49,904 nucleotides of DNA from Azospirillum brasilense. Its GTDB lineage: Bacteria > Pseudomonadota > Alphaproteobacteria > Azospirillales > Azospirillaceae. Location: contig NZ_QLKQ01000054.1 in NCBI RefSeq assembly GCF_003349955.1, positions 1 to 49,904 of the forward strand, given 5' to 3'. Of this stretch, positions 15,834 through 24,265 are shown one piece after another. The notes under the pieces were generated by a model that ran no database searches, had not been told where the DNA came from, and was given only the letters and a program-made list of their open reading frames with translations. The translations under genes and the position numbers were made by a program. Numbering within the stretch: position 1 is the first letter of the stretch; each line of letters begins with the position of its first letter.

Positions 15834-17206
15834 CACGCTCCAGCCTGCTGGCCGCCGCGGCGCTCGTCGCCCTGCTGGCCGCCTGCGACAACAACGACAA
15901 CCCGTCGCCGCCCGTGTACGGCGCCAACCCGCCTCTGCCGGAGCAGCAGCGCGGCCTGCTGCCCAGCATGAAGATCGCCAAGCCCGCCAACTGGGGGGAC
16001 CGGAAGCCGACCGTGCCGGAGGGCTTCACCGTCACGGCGATCGCCACCGACCTCGGCATCCCGCGCCAGACCCTGGTCCTTCCCAACGGCGACATCCTGG
16101 TTGCCGAAGGCCGCGGCGGTTCGGCCCCGGCGCTGCGGCCCAAGGACGTCATCGCGGGCGTCATCAAGGCCAGGGGGACGACCTCGGTCCCCAGCGGCAA
16201 CCGCATCACCCTGCTGCGCGACGCCGACGGCGACGGGAAGTACGAGGAGCGCACGGTCTTCGCCGACCATCTGAACGCGCCCTACGGGCTGGCCTTCGCG
16301 AACGGCCAGATCTACGTCGCGAACCAGGACGCGCTGGTGCGCTTCCCCTACCGGGAGGGCCAGACCCGCGCCGAGGGGCCGCCGGAGAAGGTCACCGACC
16401 TGCCCTCCTACATCAACCATCACTGGACCAAGTCGCTGGCCGCCAGCCCGGACGGGCAGTTCCTCTATGTCGGCATCGGCTCCAACAGCAACATCACCGA
16501 ACGCGGGATGCCCGCCGAGGCCGACCGCGCGATGGTCTGGGAGATCGACGCGCGGACCGGCGCGCACCGGCCCTACGCCACCGGCTTGCGCAATCCCACC
16601 GCGCTGGCCATCCAGCCGGGAACCGGCACGCTGTGGGCGGTGGTCAACGAGCGCGACGAGCTTGGCCCCAACCTCGTGCCCGACTACCTGACCTCGGTCC
16701 GCGAGGGCGCCTTCTACGGCTGGCCCTACAGCTACTGGGGCCAGAACGTCGATCCGCGCGCCCAGCCGCAAAAGCCGGAGATGGTCGCCGCGGCGATCAA
16801 GCCGGACTATGCCCTGGGCTCGCACGTCGCGGCGCTCGGCGTGGCCTTCTCCTCGCCGGTGATGGGCGAGCGCTTCGCCGACGGCGTGTTCGTCGGCGAG
16901 CATGGCAGCTGGAACCGCAGCGTGCCCAGCGGCTACAAGGTGATCTTCGTCCCCTTCCGCGACGGCGCCCCCGCCGGCGATCCGGTCGAGGTGGTGACCG
17001 GCTTCATGGGCGAGGACGGCCACACCTACGGCCGGCCGGTCGGCGTCACGGTGGACCCCAAAGGCGCGCTGATCGTCGCCGACGACCTGTCGAACACGGT
17101 CTGGCGCGTCGCGGTGAGCGAGCGCTCGCCCACCGCCCAGGCACCGGCCGAAGCGCCGGCGGACATGGGCAGCGCGACGACCGACGGGAACGGATCGTCC
17201 AACTGA
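15830..17206 (+). CDS. Sorbosone dehydrogenase-family (PQQ-type) lipoprotein
   Basis: A 458-residue beta-propeller of the soluble glucose/sorbosone dehydrogenase family, expected to oxidise an aldose or related sugar in the periplasm with PQQ. It begins with a lipoprotein signal (MTRSSLLAAAALVALLAAC, Cys19). Typical segments are VPEGFTVTAIATDLG (about 65), LPNGDILVAEGRGG (about 84), LNAPYGLAFANGQIYVAN (about 146), the GLRNPTALAIQPGTGTLW blade (about 250) and FVGEHGSWNRS (about 360). The start overlaps the DUF2231 stop, and GGGAGG is just upstream. Substrate and cofactor are inferred from the family. Confidence 0.9.
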   Translation: MTRSSLLAAAALVALLAACDNNDNPSPPVYGANPPLPEQQRGLLPSMKIAKPANWGDRKPTVPEGFTVTAIATDLGIPRQTLVLPNGDILVAEGRGGSAPALRPKDVIAGVIKARGTTSVPSGNRITLLRDADGDGKYEERTVFADHLNAPYGLAFANGQIYVANQDALVRFPYREGQTRAEGPPEKVTDLPSYINHHWTKSLAASPDGQFLYVGIGSNSNITERGMPAEADRAMVWEIDARTGAHRPYATGLRNPTALAIQPGTGTLWAVVNERDELGPNLVPDYLTSVREGAFYGWPYSYWGQNVDPRAQPQKPEMVAAAIKPDYALGSHVAALGVAFSSPVMGERFADGVFVGEHGSWNRSVPSGYKVIFVPFRDGAPAGDPVEVVTGFMGEDGHTYGRPVGVTVDPKGALIVADDLSNTVWRVAVSERSPTAQAPAEAPADMGSATTDGNGSSN

Positions 17207-17221
17207 TACGGGAACGCCGCG

Positions 17222-17959
17222 TCAGGGCCGCTTGCCGGGCGGTCCTGACCGGTCCGCGATGGTGACGGTGAGCGGATAGCCCATCCAGCGCTGGCGCTTG
17301 CCCTCCAGCGCCGCCCCGCCGCGGGCCGCCCCACCGTTCGCCGGACGGCCGCCGCCCCACAGGCCGCGGCCGCGCGGCACCACGGGCAGCAGGCGGATCT
17401 TCCGCCCGACGATGGCCAGCCGGCGGCGCCAATGGGCGACCAGCTTGGGCGAGGTGCCGACCCGCCGAGCGATTTCGTGATCGGCCAGCAGAGCGCTGTT
17501 CGGGTCCTGCAGCAGGTCGAGGATGGCGCGGCGCTTGTCGACGCTGGTGTGGCGGCTGTGCTTGCGCTCCAGCGCCTTGCCGAGGTCCCAGAGCTTTTCC
17601 GCCGTCTCGCGGGCCAGGCCGCGCCAGCGGTCGGCCTCCTCGCGCTGGCGCTCCATGTCGCCGGTGCTCTTCTCAAGCTGCCGCTTCAGCCCGGCGACCT
17701 CCAGCTCCAGGTCGCGCACCTGACGGCGCAAGCCCTGGACCAGCTGGTCGGGCGGCGGCGGACGGTCGGGCGGCGGGGCGCTGGCGGCGGGCGGCGGTTC
17801 CGGGGTGGTGGAGACCGGACGGGCACCGCGGGCAAGATCGCGGAACGACAGGCCGGCCCTCGACAGCATGATGCGCGCGGCGCGCAGAGCGGACTGGGCC
17901 TCGCCCTGATGCTCCGACTCGGCCATGGCGAGGACTTTGGCGAGTTTGTCTGGGTCCAT
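17222..17959 (-). CDS. DUF2786 / coiled-coil / HTH-like protein
   Basis: A 245-residue cytoplasmic protein. Residues 1-45 (DKLAKVLAMAESEHQGEAQS, ALRAARIMLSRAGLSF) match the DUF2786 helical domain. A Pro-rich linker (about 50-75) leads to a coiled coil (about 80-135, with leucine-rich heptads) and then a helix-turn-helix-like segment, AILDLLQDPNSALLADHEIA followed by RRVGTSPKLVAHWRRRL (about 148-182). The basic tail is Gly/Arg-rich. DNA binding is inferred from the HTH and charge. The start ATG lacks a clear Shine-Dalgarno; the frame is open 21 codons further. It ends 15 nt from the convergent sugar dehydrogenase gene. Confidence 0.78.
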   Translation of the reverse strand: MDPDKLAKVLAMAESEHQGEAQSALRAARIMLSRAGLSFRDLARGARPVSTTPEPPPAASAPPPDRPPPPDQLVQGLRRQVRDLELEVAGLKRQLEKSTGDMERQREEADRWRGLARETAEKLWDLGKALERKHSRHTSVDKRRAILDLLQDPNSALLADHEIARRVGTSPKLVAHWRRRLAIVGRKIRLLPVVPRGRGLWGGGRPANGGAARGGAALEGKRQRWMGYPLTVTIADRSGPPGKRP

Positions 17960-18216
17960 CCGAGGGGGCGGGGTCCGGAGGCGATTTTTCGCGTCGATGG
18001 GCGAACGGGCGCAAACTACCACATCTTATTGGATTGGGCATCTCCACATCTCGGCGGTGCGGCACGCCTTTTCCTCCTACCCCCGTCTCGCGCCGTCCCC
18101 CCTTCTATCGAGGCCCATCGGCCACTGGGCCGGTATATGGACGCGTCGGAAGGCCGTTTCGTGAAACAACCTTTTCGCTCGACTCGCGAGGGTCCTACCG
18201 CCAAATTGTCGGTACC

Positions 18217-19092
18217 ATGACGGCACGAACCGTTTCCGACGCCTGTTCCGGTGCGCCTGACACCCCGCCGGACTTCACCGTCCGCTTCTGGGGCGTGCGT
18301 GGCAGCATTGCCTCCCCGGGGCCGGACACGGTCCGCTACGGCGGCAACACCCCCTGCGTCGAGCTGCGCTGCGGGGACGCGCTCCTGGTTCTCGACGCCG
18401 GCACCGGCCTGCGCCCGCTGGGCGAGGCGCTGATGCGCCAGGGCGAGCCGGTGGACGTCGATCTGCTGCTGACCCACAGCCATCTCGACCACATCTGCGG
18501 CCTTCCCTTCTTCGCGCCGGCCTTCGACGCGGCCAGCCGCGTGCGGATCAGGGCCGGCCATCTGGAGCGGGAGCGGACGATGCGCTCCGTCCTGGAATGC
18601 ATGATGTCAGCGCCGCTGTTTCCGGTCCCGGTGGAGATCTTCCGGGCCGACTGCACCTTCCACGATTTCGTCAGCGGCGAGACGCTGACGGTGAAGCCGG
18701 GCGTCACCGTGCGCACCGCCGCCCTGAACCACCCGGACGGGGCCACCGGCTACCGCGTGGAGTTCGCCGGGCGCAGCCTGTGCTACGTCACCGACACCGA
18801 GCACCCGGCCGCGGGCCGCGACCCCGCCGTGATGGAGCTGGTGCGCGGCAGCGACCTGCTGATCTACGACTGCACCTACACCGACGCCGAATACGCCGCC
18901 CGCGTCGGCTGGGGCCATTCGACCTGGGAGGAGTGCCTGCGCATCGCCGACGAGGCCGATGTGAAGCGCGCGGTCATCTTCCATCATGATCCCCGGCGCA
19001 GCGACGCCGATCTGGACGTCATCGCCACCGCCGCCGAGGCCCGGCGCCCCGGCACGCTGGTCGCCCGCGAAGGCATGGCGCTTCCCCTCTGA
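18217..19092 (+). CDS. Metallo-beta-lactamase-fold hydrolase
   Basis: A 291-residue MBL-fold enzyme. The zinc-binding motif HSHLDH has H87, H89, D91 and H92; later ligands are the His in AALNHPDG (about 174), the Asp in YDCTYTD (about 220) and HHD (about 262). The N-terminal VRFWGVRGSIASPGPDTVRY plus YGGNTPCVEL is characteristic of a subgroup of MBL phosphodiesterase-like proteins often linked to signalling genes. The substrate is unknown; a cyclic-nucleotide or other phosphodiester is a guess. The ATG at 18217 is chosen because the longer frame adds low-quality sequence with no homology-like features. Confidence 0.88.
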   Translation: MTARTVSDACSGAPDTPPDFTVRFWGVRGSIASPGPDTVRYGGNTPCVELRCGDALLVLDAGTGLRPLGEALMRQGEPVDVDLLLTHSHLDHICGLPFFAPAFDAASRVRIRAGHLERERTMRSVLECMMSAPLFPVPVEIFRADCTFHDFVSGETLTVKPGVTVRTAALNHPDGATGYRVEFAGRSLCYVTDTEHPAAGRDPAVMELVRGSDLLIYDCTYTDAEYAARVGWGHSTWEECLRIADEADVKRAVIFHHDPRRSDADLDVIATAAEARRPGTLVAREGMALPL

Positions 19093-19177
19093 CTTGGCCA
19101 TTTCGGTCGACAACTATCCCGTTGGACAGTGATGCGCCGATGACACGGCCAAGTCTCCGTTCGCGTCCCCTGGCCCG

Positions 19178-19202
19178 TTGTCACTGCCGGATCGTGTGAC
19201 AA
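19178..19202 (+). promoter_or_regulatory. Inverted repeat and possible promoter before DUF882 lipoprotein gene
   Basis: Perfect arms TTGTCAC (19178-19184) and GTGACAA (19196-19202) are separated by 11 nt. The left arm also resembles a -35 hexamer (TTGTCA), with an A+T-rich AATTATGGTA starting 17 nt after it, so operator and promoter may coincide about 50 nt before the ATG. The assignment rests on pattern only. Confidence 0.35.
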
Positions 19203-19252
19203 TTATGGTATGAAAACCGCCTGCAACCGCAGAGAGAACTCTGGGGAGACGC

Positions 19253-20059
19253 ATGCGGCATCTTCTGCGCTTATCGTTGCTGGGCCTGCTCGCCGGCGGA
19301 ACGCTCGCCGGCTGCGCCTCCACTCCGGGTCCCCAGGCCTCGCTGGACGGCGGCCCCCGCTCGATCGTCCTGCATCATCCCGCCAGCGGCGAGACGGTCA
19401 GCGTCACCTACCGCCTCGCCGACGGCTACGATCCCCAGGCCCTGGACCGCATCGCCACCCTGTTCCGCGACCGCCGCACCGGCGAGACGGTGCCCGTCGA
19501 TCCCACCCTGGTGGAGCTTCTGGCCGACCTGCGGGACCGCTGCGGCGTGGGCCCCGACACGCCGGTCCACATCACCTCGGGCTACCGCTCGCCGCTGACC
19601 AACGTCACGCTGGCGCGCAGCAACCCGAACGTGGCGGAAAACAGCTATCACCTGCGCGGGCAGGCCGCCGACATCGCCATCCCCGGCGTCCCGCCCCGCC
19701 GCCTCGCCGACGAGGCGGCGGCCCTGCAGCGCGGCGGCTACGCGCTCTATCCCCACACCGGCCACGTCCATGTGGACACCGGCCCGTTCCGCACCTGGAG
19801 CCCGAAGGGCGGCGACATCCGCATCCTGGAGGCCAGGGCGAAGGCCGCGTCGGGCAAGGCGGTCGCCGCCAAGCCCGCTCCCGCCGCTCCCCGGACCCAG
19901 GTCGCGGCGGCGGAGCCCGCCCCGGCGAAGCGCCCCCCGGCCAAGGCCGCGCCCGCCGCCGCCCCGGCGAAGGGCGGCGACGCCGACCTCGCCCGCGTCC
20001 GCATGGTGCTGGCCTCCCTCAAGGAGCAGCCGGACGCGTCGGCGAAGAAGAAGCCCTGA
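19253..20059 (+). CDS. DUF882 / peptidase M15-like lipoprotein
   Basis: A 268-residue envelope protein with lipobox TLAGC (Cys21). The central domain (about 95-190) has the YcbK/DUF882, peptidase M15-like pattern: ITSGYRSPLTN, NSYHLRGQAADIAIPG and TGHVHVDTGPFRTW, supplying the His and Asp zinc ligands, so a murein endopeptidase or carboxypeptidase role is plausible. Family members in this group often lack demonstrated activity. The last 70 residues are an Ala/Pro/Lys-rich tail that could thread through or bind the cell wall. GGGGAGA precedes the ATG. It ends 3 nt from the convergent permease gene. Confidence 0.88.
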   Translation: MRHLLRLSLLGLLAGGTLAGCASTPGPQASLDGGPRSIVLHHPASGETVSVTYRLADGYDPQALDRIATLFRDRRTGETVPVDPTLVELLADLRDRCGVGPDTPVHITSGYRSPLTNVTLARSNPNVAENSYHLRGQAADIAIPGVPPRRLADEAAALQRGGYALYPHTGHVHVDTGPFRTWSPKGGDIRILEARAKAASGKAVAAKPAPAAPRTQVAAAEPAPAKRPPAKAAPAAAPAKGGDADLARVRMVLASLKEQPDASAKKKP

Positions 20060-20062
20060 GGC

Positions 20063-21235
20063 TTACCGATACGGGTCCGCCGCGTCGCGCAGGCCGTCGC
20101 CGAGGAAGTTGAAGCTCAGCACGGTCACGATCACCGGCAGCACCGGCAGCATCAGCCAGGGGTACAGCGCCACCACGTTGATGTTCTGCGCCTCGGTCAG
20201 CAGCACCCCCCAGCTGGTGATCGGCGGGCGCAGGCCGAGGCCGAGGAAGCTCAGCGCCGTCTCGCCCAGGATCATGCCGGGGATGGCCAGCGTCGCCGAG
20301 GCGATCAGGTGGCTCATGAAGCTGGGCAGCAGGTGCCGCCCGATGATGCGGGCCGGGCTGGCCCCCATCAGCTGGGCGGCGGTGGTGAAGTCCTCCTCGC
20401 GCAGGGCCAGCAGCTTGGACCGCACGGCGCGGGCGAGGCCCGTCCATTCCAGAAGGCCGAGGATCACCGTGATCCCGAAATAGATGAAGATCGGGTTCCA
20501 GGTGACGGGCAAGGCTGCGGACAGGGCCATCCACAGCGGCAGCTCGGGGAAGGAGCGGATGATCTCAATCAGCCGCTGGATCAGGTTGTCCACCCAGCCG
20601 CCATAATAGCCGGTGATGCCGCCGATCACGATCCCCAGCACGAAGCTGACCGCGACGCCGATCAGCCCGATGGTCAGCGAGATGCGCGTCCCGTAGATCA
20701 TCCGCGACAGCAGGTCACGCCCCAGCCGGTCGGTGCCCATGAGGAACAGCGTCCCGCCCTCGGCCGGGCAGGCGAGATGCCAGTCGCTCTCCACCAGCCC
20801 CCAGAACTCGTAGCGGTCGCCACGGCAGAAGAATCGGATCGGTTGCACCTTCGCGGGGTCGGGCGTGTACTCCCGCTTCAGGATCTCCATGTCCAGGCGG
20901 TAGCTGTAGCCGTAGACGAAGGGGCCGACGAACCGACCCTCGTGGAACAGATGCACGCTCTGCGGCGGCGCATGGATGAAGTGGGAATTGCGGCTGTCCA
21001 CCGCGTAGGGGGCCAGGACCTCGCTGACCAGGGTCGAGGCGTAAAGCAGCAGCAGCACGATGCCCGAGGCCACCGCCAGCTTGTGCCGGCGCAGCTTCCA
21101 CCAGACCATCCGCCATTGCGAGGCGGTGGTGAAACGCTCCTGCTCGGGCGAGAGCCGCTCGACCTCGTCGGGGTCCCAGGGGGCGGTGTCGACGCTGTGG
21201 GGCAGGGGAGGGGCAGGGGGCAGGGTGGCGCTCAT
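20063..21235 (-). CDS. Peptide-type ABC transporter permease (DppC/YejE-like)
   Basis: A 390-residue inner-membrane permease of the binding-protein-dependent MetI superfamily. TM1 is at about 54-76; a long periplasmic loop (about 80-180) with two Cys (FFCRGD and HLACPAEGG) leads to GTDRLGRDLLSRMIYGTR, the family hallmark, then five more helices. The EAA coupling motif is AAQLMGASPARIIGRHLLP (about 295). It overlaps the upstream permease gene by 4 nt (ATGA). With the OppB-like permease, ATPase and binding protein it completes an importer for peptides or other oligomeric compounds; the ligand is unknown. Confidence 0.92.
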   Translation of the reverse strand: MSATLPPAPPLPHSVDTAPWDPDEVERLSPEQERFTTASQWRMVWWKLRRHKLAVASGIVLLLLYASTLVSEVLAPYAVDSRNSHFIHAPPQSVHLFHEGRFVGPFVYGYSYRLDMEILKREYTPDPAKVQPIRFFCRGDRYEFWGLVESDWHLACPAEGGTLFLMGTDRLGRDLLSRMIYGTRISLTIGLIGVAVSFVLGIVIGGITGYYGGWVDNLIQRLIEIIRSFPELPLWMALSAALPVTWNPIFIYFGITVILGLLEWTGLARAVRSKLLALREEDFTTAAQLMGASPARIIGRHLLPSFMSHLIASATLAIPGMILGETALSFLGLGLRPPITSWGVLLTEAQNINVVALYPWLMLPVLPVIVTVLSFNFLGDGLRDAADPYR

Positions 21236-22230
21236 CGGCTGGCTCCCCCGCTCAGGCGGATGCGCGGGTCGAGGGCGGCCAGCGCCAGATCGGACAGGAA
21301 GACGCCGATCACCGTCAGCACCGCCAGGAACATCAGGAAGGAGCCGGCCAGATACATGTCCTGGCTGCGCAGCGCCTGGAGCAGCATCGGCCCCGTCGTC
21401 GGCAGCGACATCACCACCGACACGATGGCGGCGCCGGAGACGACCTGCGGCAGCAGGTTGCCGATGTCCGCCACGAAGGGGTTCAGCGCCACCCGCAGCG
21501 GGTATTTCACCAGCGCCCGCCCCGGCGGCAGGCCCTTGGCCCGCGCGGTGACGACGTAGGGCTTGTGCAGCTCGTCCAGCAGGTTGGCGCGCAGGCGGCG
21601 GATCATCGCGGCGGTGCCGGCGGTGCCGATGACGATCACCGGAATCCACATGTGCTCGAACACGCTCATCGCCTTGCCCCAGCTCCACGGTTGGCCGATG
21701 TAGCGCGGGTCCATCAGCCCGCCGATCGAGGTGCCGAACCACACGTTGGCGAAGTACAGCATCACCAGCGCCAGCAGGAAGCTGGGCGTCGCCAGCCCCA
21801 GGAAGCCGAGGAAGGTCAGGACATAGTCGCCCAGGCTGTACTGCCGCGTCGCCGAATAGATGCCGATGGGGAAGGAGACCACCCAGATGAACAGGATGGT
21901 CGTGAAGGACACGATGGCGGTCAGCGACAGCCGGTCGCCCACCACGTCGGCCACCGGCAGGTTGTATTCGAAGGAATAGCCGAAGTCGCCGCGCAGCATG
22001 CCGGCCAGCCACAGCGCGTACTGTTCGTGCATCGGCCGGTCGAGCCCGTAGGTCTCGCGCAGCATGGCCAGCCGTCCCTGGTCCATGCTCTCGCCCCGGC
22101 TCTGCATCTCGTTGACCAGCGTCGTCAGATAGTCGCCGGGGGGAAGCTGGATGATGACGAAGGTGATGACGCTGATCGCCAGCAGCGTCGGGATCATGAT
22201 GAGGATGCGGCGGATCACGTAGCCCAGCAT
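21232..22230 (-). CDS. Peptide-type ABC transporter permease (DppB/YejB-like)
   Basis: A 332-residue inner-membrane permease with six helices. The N terminus, MLGYVIRRILIMIPTLLAIS followed by VITFVIIQLPPGDYL, is the standard OppB/DppB start, and RANLLDELHKPYVVTARAKG with LPPGRALVKYPLRVALNP (about 215-250) is the EAA loop contacting the ATPase. It starts 4 nt after the binding-protein stop and overlaps the second permease by 4 nt, so the three are translationally coupled. Confidence 0.93.
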   Translation of the reverse strand: MLGYVIRRILIMIPTLLAISVITFVIIQLPPGDYLTTLVNEMQSRGESMDQGRLAMLRETYGLDRPMHEQYALWLAGMLRGDFGYSFEYNLPVADVVGDRLSLTAIVSFTTILFIWVVSFPIGIYSATRQYSLGDYVLTFLGFLGLATPSFLLALVMLYFANVWFGTSIGGLMDPRYIGQPWSWGKAMSVFEHMWIPVIVIGTAGTAAMIRRLRANLLDELHKPYVVTARAKGLPPGRALVKYPLRVALNPFVADIGNLLPQVVSGAAIVSVVMSLPTTGPMLLQALRSQDMYLAGSFLMFLAVLTVIGVFLSDLALAALDPRIRLSGGASR

Positions 22231-22234
22231 GGCC

Positions 22235-24265
22235 TCACCCCTTTCCGTCGAACCAGAAGCCGTCGGGCCGGTACAGCCCGAAATGCGCGCCGGGGTCGTA
22301 GTTGAACAGGCCCTCCTCCGGCACGTTGCGCAGGGTGCGGCGCGCCACCACCGGCTGCGGCACCCCGGCCACCGTGCCGATGGTGAAGACCTGCTCGGCG
22401 TTGAGCGTCAGGATGCGCGCCCAGGCCGCCGCCCGACCCGCCTCGTCCGGGGCGTCGCGCCAGGCGCGGAAGGCCTCCAGCAGGTCGCGCGCCTCGGGCA
22501 TGTCGGGGCGCTCGCCGTCCTTGCCCATGGTCTGGAAGAACTGGCCCCATTTCGGCCACTGGTACTTGGCCTGATCGACCGGCACCAGCTCGGCCGGGCT
22601 CATGTCCGCGGTGGCGATGGCGTTGTCCAGACCGCGCGAAATCGACATGCAGGTGTCGCCGGCGAAGATGCGGTTGCGGAACACGTCGAGCTGCGAGGAG
22701 CGGATGTAGAGCCGCGCCCCGACGCGCCGCCAGCCGTCGGCGATCAGCTCCAGCGCGTCGGTCTCCTCCGTGCTCTCCCCGGCGGTCTCCACCACGATCT
22801 CCAGCGGGCGGCCGTCGGGCAGCAGGCGGACACCGTTGACGTTGCGCTCGGTCAGGCCGATCTCGTCGAGCAGCCGGTTGGCCTGCTTCACGTCGAACTG
22901 CGCCCAGCGGTCGCGGTAGGCCGGCGTCCAAAGCGGAGAGACCTCCAGCAGCGTGTTGTTGGTCGGGGTGGCGAGGCCGTAATAGATGACCTGGTTCATC
23001 TCCTCGCGGTCGATGGCCAGCGACAAGGCGCGGCGGTATCGCACGTCGCGGTTCAGCGCGCGCCACACCGGGTCGTTGCAGTTCAGGTTGGGGAACAGCG
23101 CCATCTGCGCCCCGATGCCGGTGCGCCACAGCGTGACCCGGTAGTCGTTGCGCTTCGCCCCCTGCTTCAGGAAGGTATAGTTGTCGAACCGCAGATAGCG
23201 CGCCTGCAGGTCGCTCTCGCCCGCCCCCGTCTTGGCCGGGACGATCTTGGCGTCGGCCACCGTCATGATGATCCGGTCGATGTAGGGCAACTGCCGCCCC
23301 GCCGGGTCCACCCGATGGAAATAGGGGTTCCTTACGAAGATGAAACGTTCCGCAGGCGGAGCGGTCGTCGGCACCCAGGGCTGCAGGGTCGGCAGGTCCG
23401 GGTTGTCGAACTCGGTCAGATTGTCCTTGCGGTTGTGAAGCTGCTGCCAGCTCTTCTGCCGCTCCGCCTCCACCCGCTGCTTCAGCTCCAGCGGTTCGGT
23501 GAAGCGCGGGTGGAAGCGCCGCAGGTAATGGGCCGGTGCGTAGATCTCCACCGGCTTGGCCCCGGCCAGCATGGGCAGGAAGAAGGGGTTGGGGCGCGAC
23601 CACGTGTAGCGCACCGCCGCGGCGTCCAGCACCTCGAACGTGGGCGCCTCCCCGGCCACCATCATCTCCGGCGGCGGTCCGCCGGGGGAGCGCTTGGCGT
23701 TGTTGGCCATGTCCTCCCACCAGTAGCGGAAGTCCTCCGCCGTGAAGGGATGGCCGTCCGACCAGCGGTGACCGCGGCGCAGCGTGAAGGTGAAGATGCG
23801 CCCCTCCTCCACATCCACCCGTTCCAGGATGTCGGGCACGATGCGCAGGTCCGGGGTCAGCGCGACCAGCCGGGCGTAGCTGTAGACGTAGATCAGCCGC
23901 GTGTCCTTGGTCCGCGCCATCAGCAGGCGCAGGTCGCCGCCATGGCGCCCCGGCGACTGCCAGGGCCGGTCCATCGTCTCGACCAGCGGGGTGAGCGGCA
24001 GCCGCTTCTCCACCGGCGGCAGCGACCCGGCGCCGACCGCGTTCTCCAGCATCGGCGTCTCGACCGCGTCGAAGGCGCTGAGCCCGAGGAAGGCCAATGC
24101 CAGAAGGGCACGTCGCCGCCATCCTCCCTCTCCCCTCTGGGGAGAGGGTCGGGGTGAGGGGGTTGCCCGTGGCGCGGCGTCCGGCAAAAGCGCAACCCCC
24201 TCACCCTTCCCTCTCCCCAGAGGGGAGAGGGTATTGAACGTCGCATCGGGAACGGTCCACATCAT
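22235..24265 (-). CDS. Peptide-type ABC transporter substrate-binding protein with repeat-derived N terminus
   Basis: A 676-residue family 5 solute-binding protein that would capture the ligand in the periplasm. Characteristic segments are LRRGHRWSDGHPFTAEDFRY (about 152), FIFVRNPYFHRV (about 305) and RRALSLAIDREEMNQVIYYG (about 405). The start ATG at 24265 overlaps the ATPase stop (TGATG). Residues 12-47 are encoded by a palindromic repeat (24126-24231) and only then comes the signal-like RRRALLALAFLGLSA. The repeat thus displaced the signal peptide about 50 residues inward, so export may rely on internal initiation (for example the TTG at residue 27) or be impaired. No frameshift is needed to read through. 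Confidence 0.88.
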   Translation of the reverse strand: MMWTVPDATFNTLSPLGRGKGEGVALLPDAAPRATPSPRPSPQRGEGGWRRRALLALAFLGLSAFDAVETPMLENAVGAGSLPPVEKRLPLTPLVETMDRPWQSPGRHGGDLRLLMARTKDTRLIYVYSYARLVALTPDLRIVPDILERVDVEEGRIFTFTLRRGHRWSDGHPFTAEDFRYWWEDMANNAKRSPGGPPPEMMVAGEAPTFEVLDAAAVRYTWSRPNPFFLPMLAGAKPVEIYAPAHYLRRFHPRFTEPLELKQRVEAERQKSWQQLHNRKDNLTEFDNPDLPTLQPWVPTTAPPAERFIFVRNPYFHRVDPAGRQLPYIDRIIMTVADAKIVPAKTGAGESDLQARYLRFDNYTFLKQGAKRNDYRVTLWRTGIGAQMALFPNLNCNDPVWRALNRDVRYRRALSLAIDREEMNQVIYYGLATPTNNTLLEVSPLWTPAYRDRWAQFDVKQANRLLDEIGLTERNVNGVRLLPDGRPLEIVVETAGESTEETDALELIADGWRRVGARLYIRSSQLDVFRNRIFAGDTCMSISRGLDNAIATADMSPAELVPVDQAKYQWPKWGQFFQTMGKDGERPDMPEARDLLEAFRAWRDAPDEAGRAAAWARILTLNAEQVFTIGTVAGVPQPVVARRTLRNVPEEGLFNYDPGAHFGLYRPDGFWFDGKG
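24126..24231. repeat. REP-like palindromic repeat, copy 1 (inside CDS)
   Basis: A 106-bp imperfect palindrome. Each end is itself a hairpin (CCCTCTCC, CTGGGG or CCCAG centre, GGAGAGGG), and the inner parts GGGTGAGGGGGTTG and CAACCCCCTCACCC are complementary. The asymmetric centre carries CCGGCAAAAGCGCAA. The same elements, in opposite orientation, form the copy at 27577-27681. It is read as codons 12-47 of the binding protein. The pattern resembles bacterial REP/BIME-type or small non-autonomous palindromic elements. Confidence 0.9.

Noticed and set aside
22229..24157. Plus-strand open frame opposite the binding-protein gene
   Set aside because: Antisense shadow; low-complexity composition and no start signal, whereas the minus-strand frame is a clear solute-binding protein.
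24126..24231. Possible frameshift or assembly error in the binding-protein gene
   Set aside because: The frame is open from the coupled ATG through the repeat into the conserved protein, and the same repeat exists elsewhere, so insertion is the simpler reading.
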